Positions 55,801-64,000 of a stretch of DNA of 64,000 nucleotides are shown piece by piece. The stretch is from Rhabdophis nuchalis (lineage: Eukaryota > Chordata > Lepidosauria > Squamata > Natricidae), in assembly GCA_039707465.1 (NCBI GenBank), contig CM077643.1:68975105-69039104 (forward strand), in the 5' to 3' direction. The notes below the pieces were generated by a model that ran no database searches, was not told where the DNA came from, and saw nothing but the letters and a program-made list of their open reading frames with translations. Position 1 is the first letter of the stretch. Every line of letters starts with the position of its first letter. Made by a program: the position numbers and the translations under genes.

Positions 55801-57188
55801 AAGACGTCGTTGAACTCTCTGATTACTTCGTCTACCGGAGAACTGGCTGGCACGCTGTGTACTCCTTGGATTGACAGTCCCAAGGCTGGAAACCAGTCCA
55901 ATCCGATCAAGGCAGCTAGGGGTTTGGCCACTACCAGGATGGGAAGGGATCCGTGGAAGGGGCCGTAGTCTACTCTCACTCTGTGCAGACCTAGAATGGG
56001 AATTTGTGAGCCCTGGTAATCTTTCAGGATCGTCGCCGTGGGGCCGAGATCCCGCTTCCTGAGCTTGGGGCAAAGCTTAACTAAATGCGCCCAGGACATG
56101 AGTGATCTAGAGGACCCTGAATCTATTTCCATTTTTACCCCCACCCCCTCTAAGCAAACCACTGTTGACAGTCTCCTACTCTCTGCCTGGTCGTAGCTTA
56201 GAGCTGGGGGCATCTCCGCCAGCGCGAAGCAGTCGGTCGGCTGTGGCTGGTAGCGTCCTGAACGCTTCTGCGACCCTCGTTGTCCTGGTGGAACGGTTCT
56301 GGAGGCGGCAGCTGGCGTTGTCGCTGGAGCGGCAGCACGGCACACAGCTGCTAGGTGTCCTTTCCTGCCACATCTGCGGCACACCGATGCCTTGAATGGG
56401 CACTCTGGTCTCTGGTGGGCCCCTCCGCAGCCTAGGCAGTTCCCGGACTTCTGCTGCGGTGTGAATGCGCGATTCGGCACGCGCCCGGTCACCCTCATGC
56501 AGTCCCCACGGTCTTCCTCCTCCAGCTCATCCAGCGGCGCTATTTCGTCTACCAGACACGCTCGCGGAGTGGGGAAAAGAGGAGGGCGCGCGCGGCCCAT
56601 GTCGGATGTGGAGATCTCCGACAATTCTGTCGCGCGTGCTTCTTCCACCGCTTGCTCGAGAGTCAGGACAGTTTTTGAAAGCAAGCGGCGCTTTAGGCGG
56701 ATGTCTCTTACGCCGCATACAAACTGCTCCAGTAGGGATTCCTCCAGGAAGCCAGCAGGGAACTCGCAGGGAATTGCGGTCGCTCTCAATTTCTGCAGGA
56801 ACTCGGCTACCGACTGTTGCGGCTGTTGCACACATTGCCTGAATGCATAGCGATGCGCTATGCGGGAAGGTGCCGGCGCGTAGTGTGCTCTCAGGCGGCC
56901 CAGGAGATCGTCCCACGGCACTTCATGCACCGCTGCGGGTGCTGCTATGGTTCGGGCGGTAGCGAACAATTCAGGGCCGCCGCACTGGAGGAATAGGCTC
57001 AGCTTCCTGGCAGGCGCGAGTTCGCCGTAGTCGCTGGCTATCAAGAAGCACTCGAACCGGGCTAAGAAGGAAGCCCATTGTTCCTTCATCGGGTCGAACG
57101 GTGCAAACGGAGGCATTGTCGCCGTAGCCATGGTGAGGCTGTGCGTTGCGCTGCGCTCTGTTGTTGAAGTATTCGTTACCCGTTGCAT
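52740..57188 (-). CDS. gag-pol: Ty3/gypsy Gag-Pol polyprotein, intact
   Basis: 1482 codons without interruption. Gag-like region 1-240; two zinc knuckles, CX2CX3HX4C (C251-C263) and CX2CX4HX4C (C270-C283), bind RNA. Protease: Asp-Ser-Gly at 356-358. RT about 495-700, with Asp577 and Tyr-Phe-Asp-Asp at 637-640. RNase H about 780-900, with Asp786. Integrase about 1000-1250: zinc-binding H1004/H1007/C1037/C1040 and D1068, D1122, E1158 with 35 residues between the last two, then a GPY/F-like Gly-Pro-Cys-Ser-Tyr. There is no gag/pol frameshift; all products would come from one polyprotein. The first Met lies 37 bases after the 5' LTR; Met20 is an alternative. The last 29 codons lie in the 3' LTR. 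Key residues all appear present. Confidence 0.95.
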   Translation of the reverse strand: MQRVTNTSTTERSATHSLTMATATMPPFAPFDPMKEQWASFLARFECFLIASDYGELAPARKLSLFLQCGGPELFATARTIAAPAAVHEVPWDDLLGRLRAHYAPAPSRIAHRYAFRQCVQQPQQSVAEFLQKLRATAIPCEFPAGFLEESLLEQFVCGVRDIRLKRRLLSKTVLTLEQAVEEARATELSEISTSDMGRARPPLFPTPRACLVDEIAPLDELEEEDRGDCMRVTGRVPNRAFTPQQKSGNCLGCGGAHQRPECPFKASVCRRCGRKGHLAAVCRAAAPATTPAAASRTVPPGQRGSQKRSGRYQPQPTDCFALAEMPPALSYDQAESRRLSTVVCLEGVGVKMEIDSGSSRSLMSWAHLVKLCPKLRKRDLGPTATILKDYQGSQIPILGLHRVRVDYGPFHGSLPILVVAKPLAALIGLDWFPALGLSIQGVHSVPASSPVDEVIREFNDVFDGSLGTYKGTPVSLNLDPQVAPVRLKARRLPFALKPKVEAELDRLVAQGVLEPVDQAKWETPIVVPIKPDGSVRICADYKSTINLGLQANPYPVPVVQDLLHSLGRGRVFAKLDMAQAYQQLPVDDEAAEAQTIVTHRGAFRCRCLQFGVSVAPGIFQSLMERLLHGLPGVVPYFDDVLIAASSISELAKTLRKVLRVFRGAGLKLKRSKCTFAAPRVEFLGFMIDAQGIHPTPSKVEAIQKAPTPASKTELQAFLGLLNFYAPFIPHKASLAEPLHRLLDRSTAWHWGSREAHAFAAVKAMLTSDAVLVQYHDRLPLTLACDASPFGLEAVLSHVFPDGSEAPIAFYSRTMSQTERNYSQIDKEALAVVSGIKKFHNYLYGRTFSVVTDHKPLLGLLAGDRPTPPILSPRMTRWTEFLAAYDYTLLYRPGKQIGHADALSRCPLPGPDPAPVPALSVLMVAESDLPLSSSAVAAHTRADPVLAQVCRWVLRGWPSGSVAENFWPYKSRQLELSLHCGCLCWGDRVIVPSPLRHMVLQSLHANHPGIVRMKALARSYVWWPGMDAEVAEWVAACSSCQSSRPAPPVSPPREWDAPRCPWSRLHLDFAGPFHGQNFLVVVDAFSRWVEVILMASTTAESTVRALRRLFATHGLPDVVVSDNGPQFQSSTFLDFLATQAIRHAPVAPYHPASNGRAERAVRSAKEALARLDKGDWQARVAAYLLGQHVTPCPATGKSPAELLMGRRLRTTLDRLHPDYDGLQRGNLQIPTPRLFEIGDLVWARNFSGEPRWVAATILDVTGPCSYRVGLQDGSEWRRHLDQLRRRLPETAVTTPGRSSPLAPVGPLFSAQAEQLLGTPESLAGPDLVSAGTARGDRQDLTTQSDSQLGASPIGEPPYQNNTRQQMSTTPSPVATPPRPDLLGSPLPPTATPPPRAGRGDVGKGSVSHREERPQELRRSGRTRHRPAYLNDYACACTVLDREPRHMRTDYGGRSVESSAQTASLVTFESPHSGTDQAAVLID
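52828..52842 (-). promoter_or_regulatory. Polypurine tract
   Basis: The minus strand reads CTATGGGGGAAGGAG immediately before the 3' LTR. This position and composition are those of the plus-strand primer used in LTR element reverse transcription. Confidence 0.85.
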
Positions 57189-57206
57189 TCTAAGGCCACG
57201 GCCTGA

Positions 57207-57225
57207 ATCCCATCCTCGTCGCCAG
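57207..57225 (-). promoter_or_regulatory. Candidate primer binding site
   Basis: Directly inside the 5' LTR the minus strand reads CTGGCGACGAGGATGGGAT. A tRNA primer should pair here, starting at TGG. I could not assign the tRNA. Confidence 0.7.
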
Positions 57226-57513
57226 TGTTAGATCAGACAAAGGATTCCGACTCAGGCATGGTCAAAACAACAGGAACGTTTATTCACACTCTTACAACAG
57301 CACAAGAATTCAACTGACAAGGTTTCTTCTCTGGCAACCTCTTATATAGAGTTACCAGGCAGGAAACTCCTAGCAAGCAATTGCAACATGTAACTCCTTT
57401 CCAGACAGATTCCAGACAGCTCGTCTCAGTCAATTAACACAGCTGCCTGATCTGTTCCGGAATGCGGTGACTCAAAGGTTACCAGACTTGCTGTCTGGGC
57501 TGAGGACTCAACA
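57226..57513 (-). repeat. 5' LTR of the gypsy element
   Basis: 288 bases, matching 52540-52827 without a visible difference. It carries a TATA-like box and an AATAAA signal on the minus strand (about 57342-57349 and 57279-57284), giving U3 and R boundaries. Confidence 0.97.
57342..57350 (-). promoter_or_regulatory. TATA-like box of the 5' LTR
   Basis: Minus strand CTATATAAGAG lies about 60 bases upstream of the AATAAA signal in the element's direction. It is the likely core promoter for the gag-pol transcript. Confidence 0.6.
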
Positions 57514-57568
57514 GAAAACACACTAAAACAGAATAAGGGTGGTTGCAGAACAAGCCATACCTCTATAC

Positions 57569-59095
57569 TAGGGATTTGCAACCTTAAATACTCAAACAGC
57601 CATTTGGACCCATTTCCCACAGAAAAGATAATACTGGGAGCCACAAAACCTGGATCACTCACTTCCACCCAGTCACATGATCTAGTCATGCCTACCCAGC
57701 CAGCCATTAGGGCAGAGAACGGTTGTTAAAATACACAGGGAACCACAAAATCTTTTTGAATCTCTCTCTCTCACACTCTCTCTCTCTCTCCTTCTCTGTC
57801 TCTGTCTCTCTCTGTCTCTCTCCCCCTCTATCTGTATCTCTTTTTGTGTGTCTTTCTATTTCTCTCTCCCCCTCTCTCCCTCTGTCTCCCTCTGTCTCCC
57901 TCTCTCTCTGACTCTCTTCCTCACTATCTCTCCTGCTCTTACCACCTCTCTCCCTCTCTCTCCTCCTCCTTCTCCCCCACTCTCTCTCTCTCTCTCTGTC
58001 TCTCCCTCTTTCGCTCCCATCTATCGCTCTCTCTATGTCTCTCTCTCCCCCCCTCTCTCCCTTTCTGTATCTCTGTGTCTTTCTGTCTCTCTCCCCCTCT
58101 TCCTCCCTCTCTGTCTGTCTCTCCCTTTTTTCTCCCCCTCTTTCCCCCTCTTACCCCCTCTATCCCTCACTATCTTCCTCTCTGTCCTTGTCTTTCTGTA
58201 TCTGTGTGTGTGTGTGTCTCCCCTCTCTCCACTTCTCTCTATATATCTCCCTCTCTCTGTCTGTATCTCTCTCTATGTCTCTCTCACCCCCTTTCCCCCC
58301 TCTATCTCCTCCCCCTCTCCCTCTCTGTATCTCTCTGTGTGTCTCTCTCTTTCCATCTGTCTCTCTCTGTTTATCTCTCTCTCTCCCTCTCTCTTTTCCT
58401 CCTATCTATCTGTCTCTCACACTTTCTCTTTTTCCTTCCCTCCTTCTCTTTTCCCCTCTCTTTCTCCCTTCCACTCTCTTTGTCTCTCTCTCTGTATCTT
58501 TCTCTTTCCTTACATATCTCTATCTCTCTCTTCTACCCACCCCACTCTTTCCCCAGGAAGGGGAAGGAACTCCTGTACTGGTTCTGGGTGGTGGGAATCC
58601 GACATCTGGAGAGCGTCGAGCACAGGAGCAGCACACCGAAGGCCAGCTGGCTGGCAGGGAGGTAGGGCATCACAACATTGGCAAATCTGCTGGAAAAGCA
58701 ACTGACATCCGGGAAACAAGAGCTAGCCGAGTGGGGCAGGATTGCATTGTGGCTCCATGTCATAATGGGCTGTAAGAGGAGGGGACCCTTCCTACCCCAT
58801 TGTGAAGTGCACTAAATTTCTGCCCTAATGAAAGCAGGAGCCTCAAGCAAAGTTTATGATAACCACACTGTGTTGCGCAAGGTGCTGCGAGAAGTGACAA
58901 CAGCAAATGTACCTGACAAAGGTGCACAAGGGCAAGTGCAGCGGCGCTTCGTTCCCGCACTAAGGCTCCAGACATTGTCACCACTGTGACAGGGCAACAG
59001 CTCTTTCATCCCTCTGCTGCAACATGGTGACAGGGAGCCACAGCAGAGGGATGAAAACCACATACGGCTCTGGAGCTGCAGGTTGCTCATACCTG
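57569..59095. mobile_element. 1.5-kb hAT-like element with pyrimidine array
   Basis: CTCTATAC is repeated exactly at 57561-57568 and 59096-59103. The ends TAGGGATTTGCAACC and GGTTGCTCATACCTG are inverted relatives. The interior starts with about 190 bases of unique DNA, then a TC-rich array (57760-58545), then 550 bases of unique DNA. No transposase. Overlapping Ser/Leu-rich frames of 246-285 codons on the plus strand are simple-repeat translations. Confidence 0.85.
57760..58545. repeat. Long (TC)n-rich pyrimidine array
   Basis: Nearly 800 bases of CTCTCT with CTGT, CCCT and TATCT variants. It lies wholly inside the hAT-like element. Confidence 0.97.
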
Positions 59096-59103
59096 CTCTA
59101 TAC

Positions 59104-59874
59104 CCATTGAAGGAGGAGGTGGTTTAAAGTAGATTTAAATTGTGTTTAAGAGCTGTCTCATCTCTATATTTGCCCAGTTATGAGAATACATTTTCTTGAA
59201 TAGACAATCACCTTTGTAGTACTTTAAAAATGTATCAGAATAATTTTGGGAAACCTACAGTTTTCTAGTTCTTTAAGAAGTATTAACTTCAATTCCAAGA
59301 ATTCTCCAGTTAGCATACTGGCTGGAGAATTCTGAGAGTTAGTTCATAGATCTTCAGATTGCCTAGACTTAGAAACACTATTCTAGATGTTGCTGAATGA
59401 CTACTCCCAGCACCACTCACTATGCTGACTGAGGTGCTAGAATTTATAACTTACCAACACCTAAATGATTATTTCTCTTCAACCTCAACTACACCATAGG
59501 AACGTCAGGATTTCTAAGAAAGCATCCTTTCTAAAATGCATTGTCAAGAGAGAAATAGGATGAGAAAAAAAGGCACTTCTGCCCGCTGACATTCCTTTTT
59601 TCCCCAGTTAAATCCTTCTTTGCTGTATGAAACCACTTTTTGCCAGCTGATCTTTGTTGGCAAAGATAAATCTCAGCAGAACCATACAGCCAAAAATAGG
59701 AATAGATAGGGGAGGAGAAAAAGGAATAGAGATAATATTCAAATCAGACTAAAACACCTCCACAATGCTTACTCCAGCTGAGGATATGTTACAAAAAATG
59801 CTATGATTTATTAAAAACATTAAATATCCAATGAAGTTAATACAGCCCAAACACTATACCTGGACACAGTTTCT
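59104..59874. other. Non-coding sequence with a MITE relic
   Basis: Nothing else recognised besides the relic at 59287-59385. Confidence 0.5.
59287..59385. mobile_element. Relic of the foldback hAT MITE
   Basis: ACTTCAATTCCAAGAATTCT and CCAG...CTGG, then GAGAATTCTGAGAGTT, keep the palindromic centre of the element type seen intact at 63483. The outer arms are eroded. Confidence 0.6.
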
Positions 59875-59882
59875 ATGCGAAC

Positions 59883-60059
59883 CATTGGTGGGTTTCATTT
59901 TTTTTTAGAACCTACTCTGTAGGTGTGGCCTATTTTGTGGGCATGGCTTGGCAGTCATGTGACAGGGTGGGAGTGGCCACCTTTTAAAATGTGGTGAAAC
60001 TCTTTTAACAACGCTCTTGCTTAGCAACCAAAATTTTGGACTCAATTGTGATGATAAAT

Positions 60060-60111
<52 letters not shown>

Positions 60112-60298
60112 TCCTTCTTTCTTTCCTTTCTTCTTTCCTTTCTTTCCTTTCTTCCTTCCTTTCGTTCCCGTTGGGTCACTGGCAGCGGCGGGCCAGATTT
60201 ACTTCCAGGTACACCGGTGGAACCCCCTCTCACCGGTTCTCTAAATTTCACCAACCGGCTCTCGCGAGTAGGTGCAAGCCTGAAGAAACCCACCACTG
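59883..60298. mobile_element. Non-autonomous hAT element with a (CTTT)n core
   Basis: Ends CATTGGTGGGTTTC and GAAACCCACCACTG are inverted relatives. The flanks ATGCGAAC (59875-59882) and ATGTGAAC (60299-60306) match at 7 of 8. The segment CGCTCTTGCTTAGCAACCAA...ACTCAATTGTGAT is shared with the hAT-like element at 47473 (complement near 48900-48960), so the two are related. Confidence 0.85.
60058..60170. repeat. (CTTT)n microsatellite
   Basis: About 14 pure TTTC units, then imperfect CCTTTCTT units, inside the hAT element. The run of Phe/Leu/Ser codons in all plus frames is an artefact. Confidence 0.97.
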
Positions 60299-60306
60299 AT
60301 GTGAAC

Positions 60307-61285
60307 CATCAGTCTTTTGAGGTTTCCTTTTATATTTAAAAATGTTTTTAATTTAAAATTTTAATTATATCCAATTTCTCTAAACTACAAAAGAGTATAA
60401 CTAGAATTAATAGAGAGACAAGAAAAGTCTGTTTCCTTCTCTGTGTACACAGAGAATACTGAACCACACATTGAATCCTAAATCTTTATTTAGGGGAATA
60501 TAAATACATTTTACTATGGCATCATAATGTTAGCATTATTACACATGTGCATTTTGATAATGTGTGTTAGGTGTAGGCATAAGAAGTATAGATATATTAT
60601 GTACCTATATAGGAAGTTTGATATAATAAAATACTTGGCAAGTTTTAATACAGAAATGGAACCATGTTGATACATGCTGCATTTTGTCTTTTTCAAGATC
60701 ATTGTGAAGTGTACCTAGCATTTGTTTGATGAACTGTAAGGAACAACTCCCCCAACTTCTTAATCTAACAGATGGCTGTCATTATGAAACTGAACCAGCT
60801 GCACATTTTTTACAGCTATTTATGGACCCCAATTTTGAGTAAATACTTTGAGCCACATGGATTGTAATTTTCAGCTTTTCTCATGTAAACTATTCTCAGT
60901 TCTAGTGATTAAACCAATCATTTTGCAATGCAAACACTGTAATACCATTTTTGATTTTTTTTTCTCCTCTGGTTTTCCAAAGGTTATGTAATTAAAAAAA
61001 ACCTGATTTGCTAATTAATAACAGATGTTTACATAATCTCTATTTTTAAAAGTCTTTTCAGAAGAAACAAGTTTTGGAATGGATATCTATCTTCAAAGTG
61101 ACCTCCCATCAAGGTAAAATAACTTGGATAATTGTATTTTTTCATCTGCACAGTTTTATAACTATTGCAACCATATAAACTGAACATTTAAAATGAAATA
61201 AATTTCATTAGAAAATGATGTGGTATATGTTTGGACCATTTTCTTTTATAAGTCTTTAAAAATATACCACAGAAGTGGTACAATA
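60307..61285. other. Non-coding sequence
   Basis: AT-rich; no gene or element recognised. A 52-base splice-site-flanked stretch at 61062-61113 is too short to support. Confidence 0.5.
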
Positions 61286-61293
61286 ACCTAGAG

Positions 61294-61712
61294 CAGTGAT
61301 GGTGAACCTATGGCACGCCATTCGGCAGGGCACACGCGGCGTTGCCCTGTCAGCTGGCCAGCGTGCATGTATGTGCTGGCCAGCTGATTCAGCAATTTTT
61401 AAAGCCATTTTTCCCCTCCCCAGGCTTTATAGGAGCCTGGGGAGGGCAAAAAAAGCCCTCCGGAGGCTTTAGAGAAGCTCCTGAAGCCTCCGGAGGGCCT
61501 CCAGGGGTGCTCTTTTGCCCTCCCCAGGCTCCTATATAGCCTCTGGAGCCTGGGGAGGGTGAAAAAAGCATGTAAAAACGAGGGGAGCCCCTATCATGCA
61601 TGCATGCACACTGGGGGGGGGGATTGCATTATGGGTGTGGCACGTTGGTGCACGACGCCCCTGCGCTCCCCCCTCTTACAGCATGCGAGCCCAAAAAGAT
61701 TCGCCATCACTG
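61294..61712. mobile_element. Non-autonomous hAT element (CAGTGATGG family), TSD acctagag
   Basis: ACCTAGAG is repeated exactly at 61286-61293 and 61713-61720. The ends CAGTGATGGTGAACCTATGG and AAGATTCGCCATCACTG are inverted. The interior contains CTCCCCAGGCT...TATAGGAGCCTGGGGAGGGC blocks in both orientations (61415-61560), an internal foldback. The best-preserved member of the family also found at 9267 and 34852. Confidence 0.9.
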
Positions 61713-61720
61713 ACCTAGAG

Positions 61721-62138
61721 TAACATTTTAAAAGTTGGAATTTAAACTAGTCTAATTCTGCTGTAAACCACATTATACAAACCAAGGAAGAAAGCGAGCA
61801 GAGAATATAATATAATATTAGTGGTGCTTTTGTTTTAAATGATGAGGCAGATATTTCCATGTAGCTTGGTAATGTCTCACCACCATCGTCACCACTGTGT
61901 CAACTTTGAAGTGGTACACTACATCTTGCTTTCTCAGGGAGAGAATGTACAATCATCAATAGCATCACTGGACCTCCTCCAGCTGAGTTCATTCTTTCTT
62001 ACTCACTTTCCTGTTGGAAATGCAGTGGTAAAATCAACATCTGAAGTGATAAATCAATCCCTAGTTGGTTTCCTCTGTAATGCTGAACTAGCATTGTTCC
62101 AAGCGATTGTTGGATGAAGGAAGACAAACACATGAAGA
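61721..62138. other. Non-coding sequence
   Basis: No gene or repeat recognised; a 92-codon plus-strand frame (61839-62117) has no known relatives that I can name. Confidence 0.45.
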
Positions 62139-62210
62139 AGATGATGATGATAATAATGATGATAATGATGATGTCAATGATGATGATGAGGATCATGATC
62201 ATGAAAAAGA
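62139..62210. repeat. (GAT)n imperfect microsatellite
   Basis: GATGATGATGATAATAATGA-type units with ATG/ATC variants. Confidence 0.9.
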
Positions 62211-62865
62211 GAAAAAGACATTTGCAGATTTTTTTTTCATCCTGAGGGGTAAGAAAAATTGAGATATAAAGAAATGTTCCAAGAAGGAAATGTGTTCTAA
62301 GAAATTTTGGCTCAGTTGTAGTTGGAGCTAACTGATCAAAACTGAGATGGGGCCAGAGGCTTCCAAGAATGGAATTTCCTTGGGTCAGGCACCATCTGGG
62401 GAAAAAGAGAAGGAAAGGGAAAACAAGCATGACAAATAAAAATGTAATTAAATTGCTGTGATAAGCAGTTGCAAAGCATGCTTTCTTCCTCTGCGTGTTT
62501 GAACCTGAAATTCTTGACATCTGTGGCCCCTACTCCAGCTTGCAAAACACAGTTTGTGTTGCTGACTTGGAAGAAATCTTAGTTAATGTTACTCATCGTT
62601 GTTTGGCTTTCTCCAAAGAAATATCAACAGAGTTGCTTAAAAAATAACCCTCCTGTTGTTTCACAGAATTTGTGTGAGTTTATTTGAATTAGAAACAATT
62701 TCATTAAAATGCCTGTCTTATTTAGTTATACACAGTTTCTTTTATATATCCAAACCAGCTATCTCAAAGCTATTGCTTGTTTAAACATTCTTTTTCTCTT
62801 TATTTTTATTTTAGCCGGAAGGTTGCTGCTGACATTGCACATTTGGTCAGGGAATTTTAGGATAT
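62211..62865. other. Non-coding sequence
   Basis: Nothing recognised. Confidence 0.45.
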
Positions 62866-63107
62866 AGCAATAGTAATAGCACTTAGACTTATATACCACT
62901 TCATATGTCTATGCCCCCTCTAAGCCCCCTCTAAGCAGTTTATAGTGTCAGCATATTGCCCCCAACAATCTAAGTCCTCATTTAACTGACCTCGAAAGGA
63001 TAGCTGAATTAACCTTGAGCCAGTGAGACTCAAACTGGACATGCTGCAGGCATTCAGCAGAATTAGCCTGAAGTACTGTGTTTTAACCATTGTGGCACCA
63101 TGGCTCT
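62866..63107 (-). mobile_element. tRNA-derived SINE
   Basis: Reverse copy of the SINE at 26472 and 40437: GACTTATATACCACTTCATA, then ATTGCCCCCAACAATCTAAG, CAGTGAGACTCAAACTG (B-box complement) and TAACCATTGTGGCACCATGG (A-box complement). It carries a short duplication of CCCCCTCTAAG at 62914-62936. Confidence 0.8.
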
Positions 63108-63474
63108 CAATATTCCAAAAGTGCTTTTTCAAGAGACAACTGGACTTCATTATTTTTCTTTGAAGACATTTTGCTTTTCATTCAAGAAACTTCTTCAGAT
63201 CTTCAGAAAGAAAGCCCAGTTGCCTCTTGAAAAAGCACCTTTGAGACAACCATCACCTGGATGACTGACAATCTCCATAGGCACATCACTCAATGTAGCT
63301 CTAATGAAAACCACAAATGGTTCACCAAGGGGAAGTAAACTGAAATTTTTTGTAGTTAAAATTAGTAGATTTTCTGGGAACTCAAAATTAACCTGTCCTG
63401 TTCTTATCAACAGTACATTAACTTATCTAACTTAGTCTGTCTTATTAGGATAGAATATTTATCAGGATCGAATA
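63108..63474. other. Non-coding sequence
   Basis: CAACTGGACTTC...AGTGC and GCCCAGTTGCCTCTTGAAAA near 63117-63240 form a loose inverted repeat (CTTTTTCAAGAGACAACTGG and its partner). No gene recognised. Confidence 0.45.
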
Positions 63475-63482
63475 GGATAGGA

Positions 63483-63617
63483 CAGGGGTCTGCAAAGTCG
63501 GCTCTTTTAAGACTGGTGGACTTCAACTCCCAGAATTCCCCAGCCAGCTAGGCTGGCTGGGGAATTCTGGGAGTTGAAGTCCACCAGTCTTAAAAGAGCC
63601 GACTTTGCAGACCCCTG
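63483..63617. mobile_element. Foldback hAT MITE, near-perfect palindrome
   Basis: GGATAGGA is repeated exactly at 63475-63482 and 63618-63625. The 135 bases between form an almost perfect palindrome, CAGGGGTCTGCAAAGTCGGC through CCCAGCCAGC to the mirrored arm, with only about three central bases unpaired. Such a MITE would move by a hAT transposase in trans. The two arms are identical by eye, so insertion was recent. Confidence 0.95.
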
Positions 63618-63625
63618 GGATAGGA

Positions 63626-64000
63626 GGATACTTGAGGTATTTCTGCAAGACCTGATGATTAAGCACATAGTCTTTGAACAGGTTATTAGAACTTACTTTA
63701 TAAGTCACTCAAGGTATGAACATGCATAATATTCCTTCCTTCTACTATTTTCTCCATAACTGCAGCCCTGTCAGATTGATTGGTCTGAGACTGACTCAGT
63801 GGTCAGATTTCATGTCTAAAGTGGGACTAGAACTTACAATTAATGTGTAAAGTGAAGGGAAGTGTATATCTCAGGTTTATAAGATTTGAATTATGATTGA
63901 ATTATGTTTTTTTCCATATAACATTTACAGGAAATCTTATTGCTTGCTTGTTTAATTGTTTATTTTATATACCACATGAATTCATCACTATGTGATGAAC
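63626..64000. other. Non-coding sequence
   Basis: AT-rich to the window end; nothing recognised. Confidence 0.5.

Larger units (their letters stand above)
52540..57513 (-). mobile_element. Complete Ty3/gypsy LTR retrotransposon
   Basis: 4974 bp bounded by the 5-bp duplication GAAAA (52535-52539 and 57514-57518). Two 288-bp LTRs, TGTTAG...CAACA on the plus strand, are identical by eye. The minus strand carries one uninterrupted gag-pol frame. The domain order PR-RT-RNase H-integrase is that of Ty3/gypsy (Metaviridae). No env-like frame is present. Identical LTRs plus an intact frame imply a very recent insertion that may still be competent. Confidence 0.97.

Noticed and set aside
52840..56916. 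Many plus-strand and off-frame minus-strand frames opposite gag-pol
   Set aside because: They are shadows of the GC-rich 1482-codon frame and have no motif of their own.
57844..58775. Three overlapping plus-strand frames of 246-285 codons rich in Ser and Leu
   Set aside because: They are translations of the TC-rich simple repeat, open in all three frames.
61062..61113. 52-base stretch between an acceptor-like TTTTCAG and a donor-like AAGGTAAAA
   Set aside because: Too short, with weak sites and no recognisable residues; chance is likely in AT-rich DNA.

Overview
This window looks like squamate reptile nuclear DNA, most likely from a snake. It is AT-rich and full of simple repeats. It carries CR1, L2, Bov-B and L1 LINE pieces, a tRNA-derived SINE, many small hAT elements, a Helitron, a DIRS-type retrotransposon and a Ty3/gypsy LTR retrotransposon. 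CR1 3' ends run into (GAGTA)n or (GTAG)n arrays, a pattern described for snake CR1 elements. The organism call is inference from repeat content; no host gene was identified. The one host-like piece is a possible 113-bp internal exon at 25125-25237, so the window may be intronic or intergenic.

Layout. 1-12 kb: AT-rich sequence with a compound microsatellite (2097-2304), a non-autonomous Helitron (2329-3431) holding a CR1 fragment and a minisatellite, four small hAT elements (one a relic) and a second CR1 piece. 12.7-19.7 kb: a decayed DIRS-type tyrosine-recombinase retrotransposon on the minus strand. Its inverted termini and internal complementary region are preserved, its gag, RT/RNase H and recombinase are broken, and three L2 fragments have inserted into it. 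20-30 kb: mostly unannotated, with a CR1 end, R4-like and Bov-B LINE fragments, one SINE, a cluster of alternately inverted repeats and a (GA)n tract. 29.7-32.7 kb: a hAT left end, then a 2.2-kb L2 whose ORF2 is open for about 680 codons apart from one stop, bordered by hairpin-forming DNA. 33-47 kb: CR1, hAT, SINE and old L2 pieces, plus an unclassified retroposed segment with a 15-bp target duplication. 47.5-49.1 kb: a 1.6-kb hAT-like element with long palindromes. 50.3-51.7 kb: a young L1 inserted in an old L2. 52.5-57.5 kb: a complete Ty3/gypsy retrotransposon with two LTRs identical by eye and an intact 1482-codon gag-pol frame on the minus strand. 57.5-64 kb: more hAT elements, including a 135-bp foldback MITE, and a minus-strand SINE.

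How the parts relate. No host operon or gene cluster is visible. The window is a layered record of insertions: L2 into DIRS, hAT into SINE, L1 into old L2. Only the gypsy element looks able to encode its own mobility proteins. The hAT copies carry no transposase and would need one from elsewhere. Most of their 8-bp target duplications have TA in the centre, the preference reported for the Buster group of hAT transposases.
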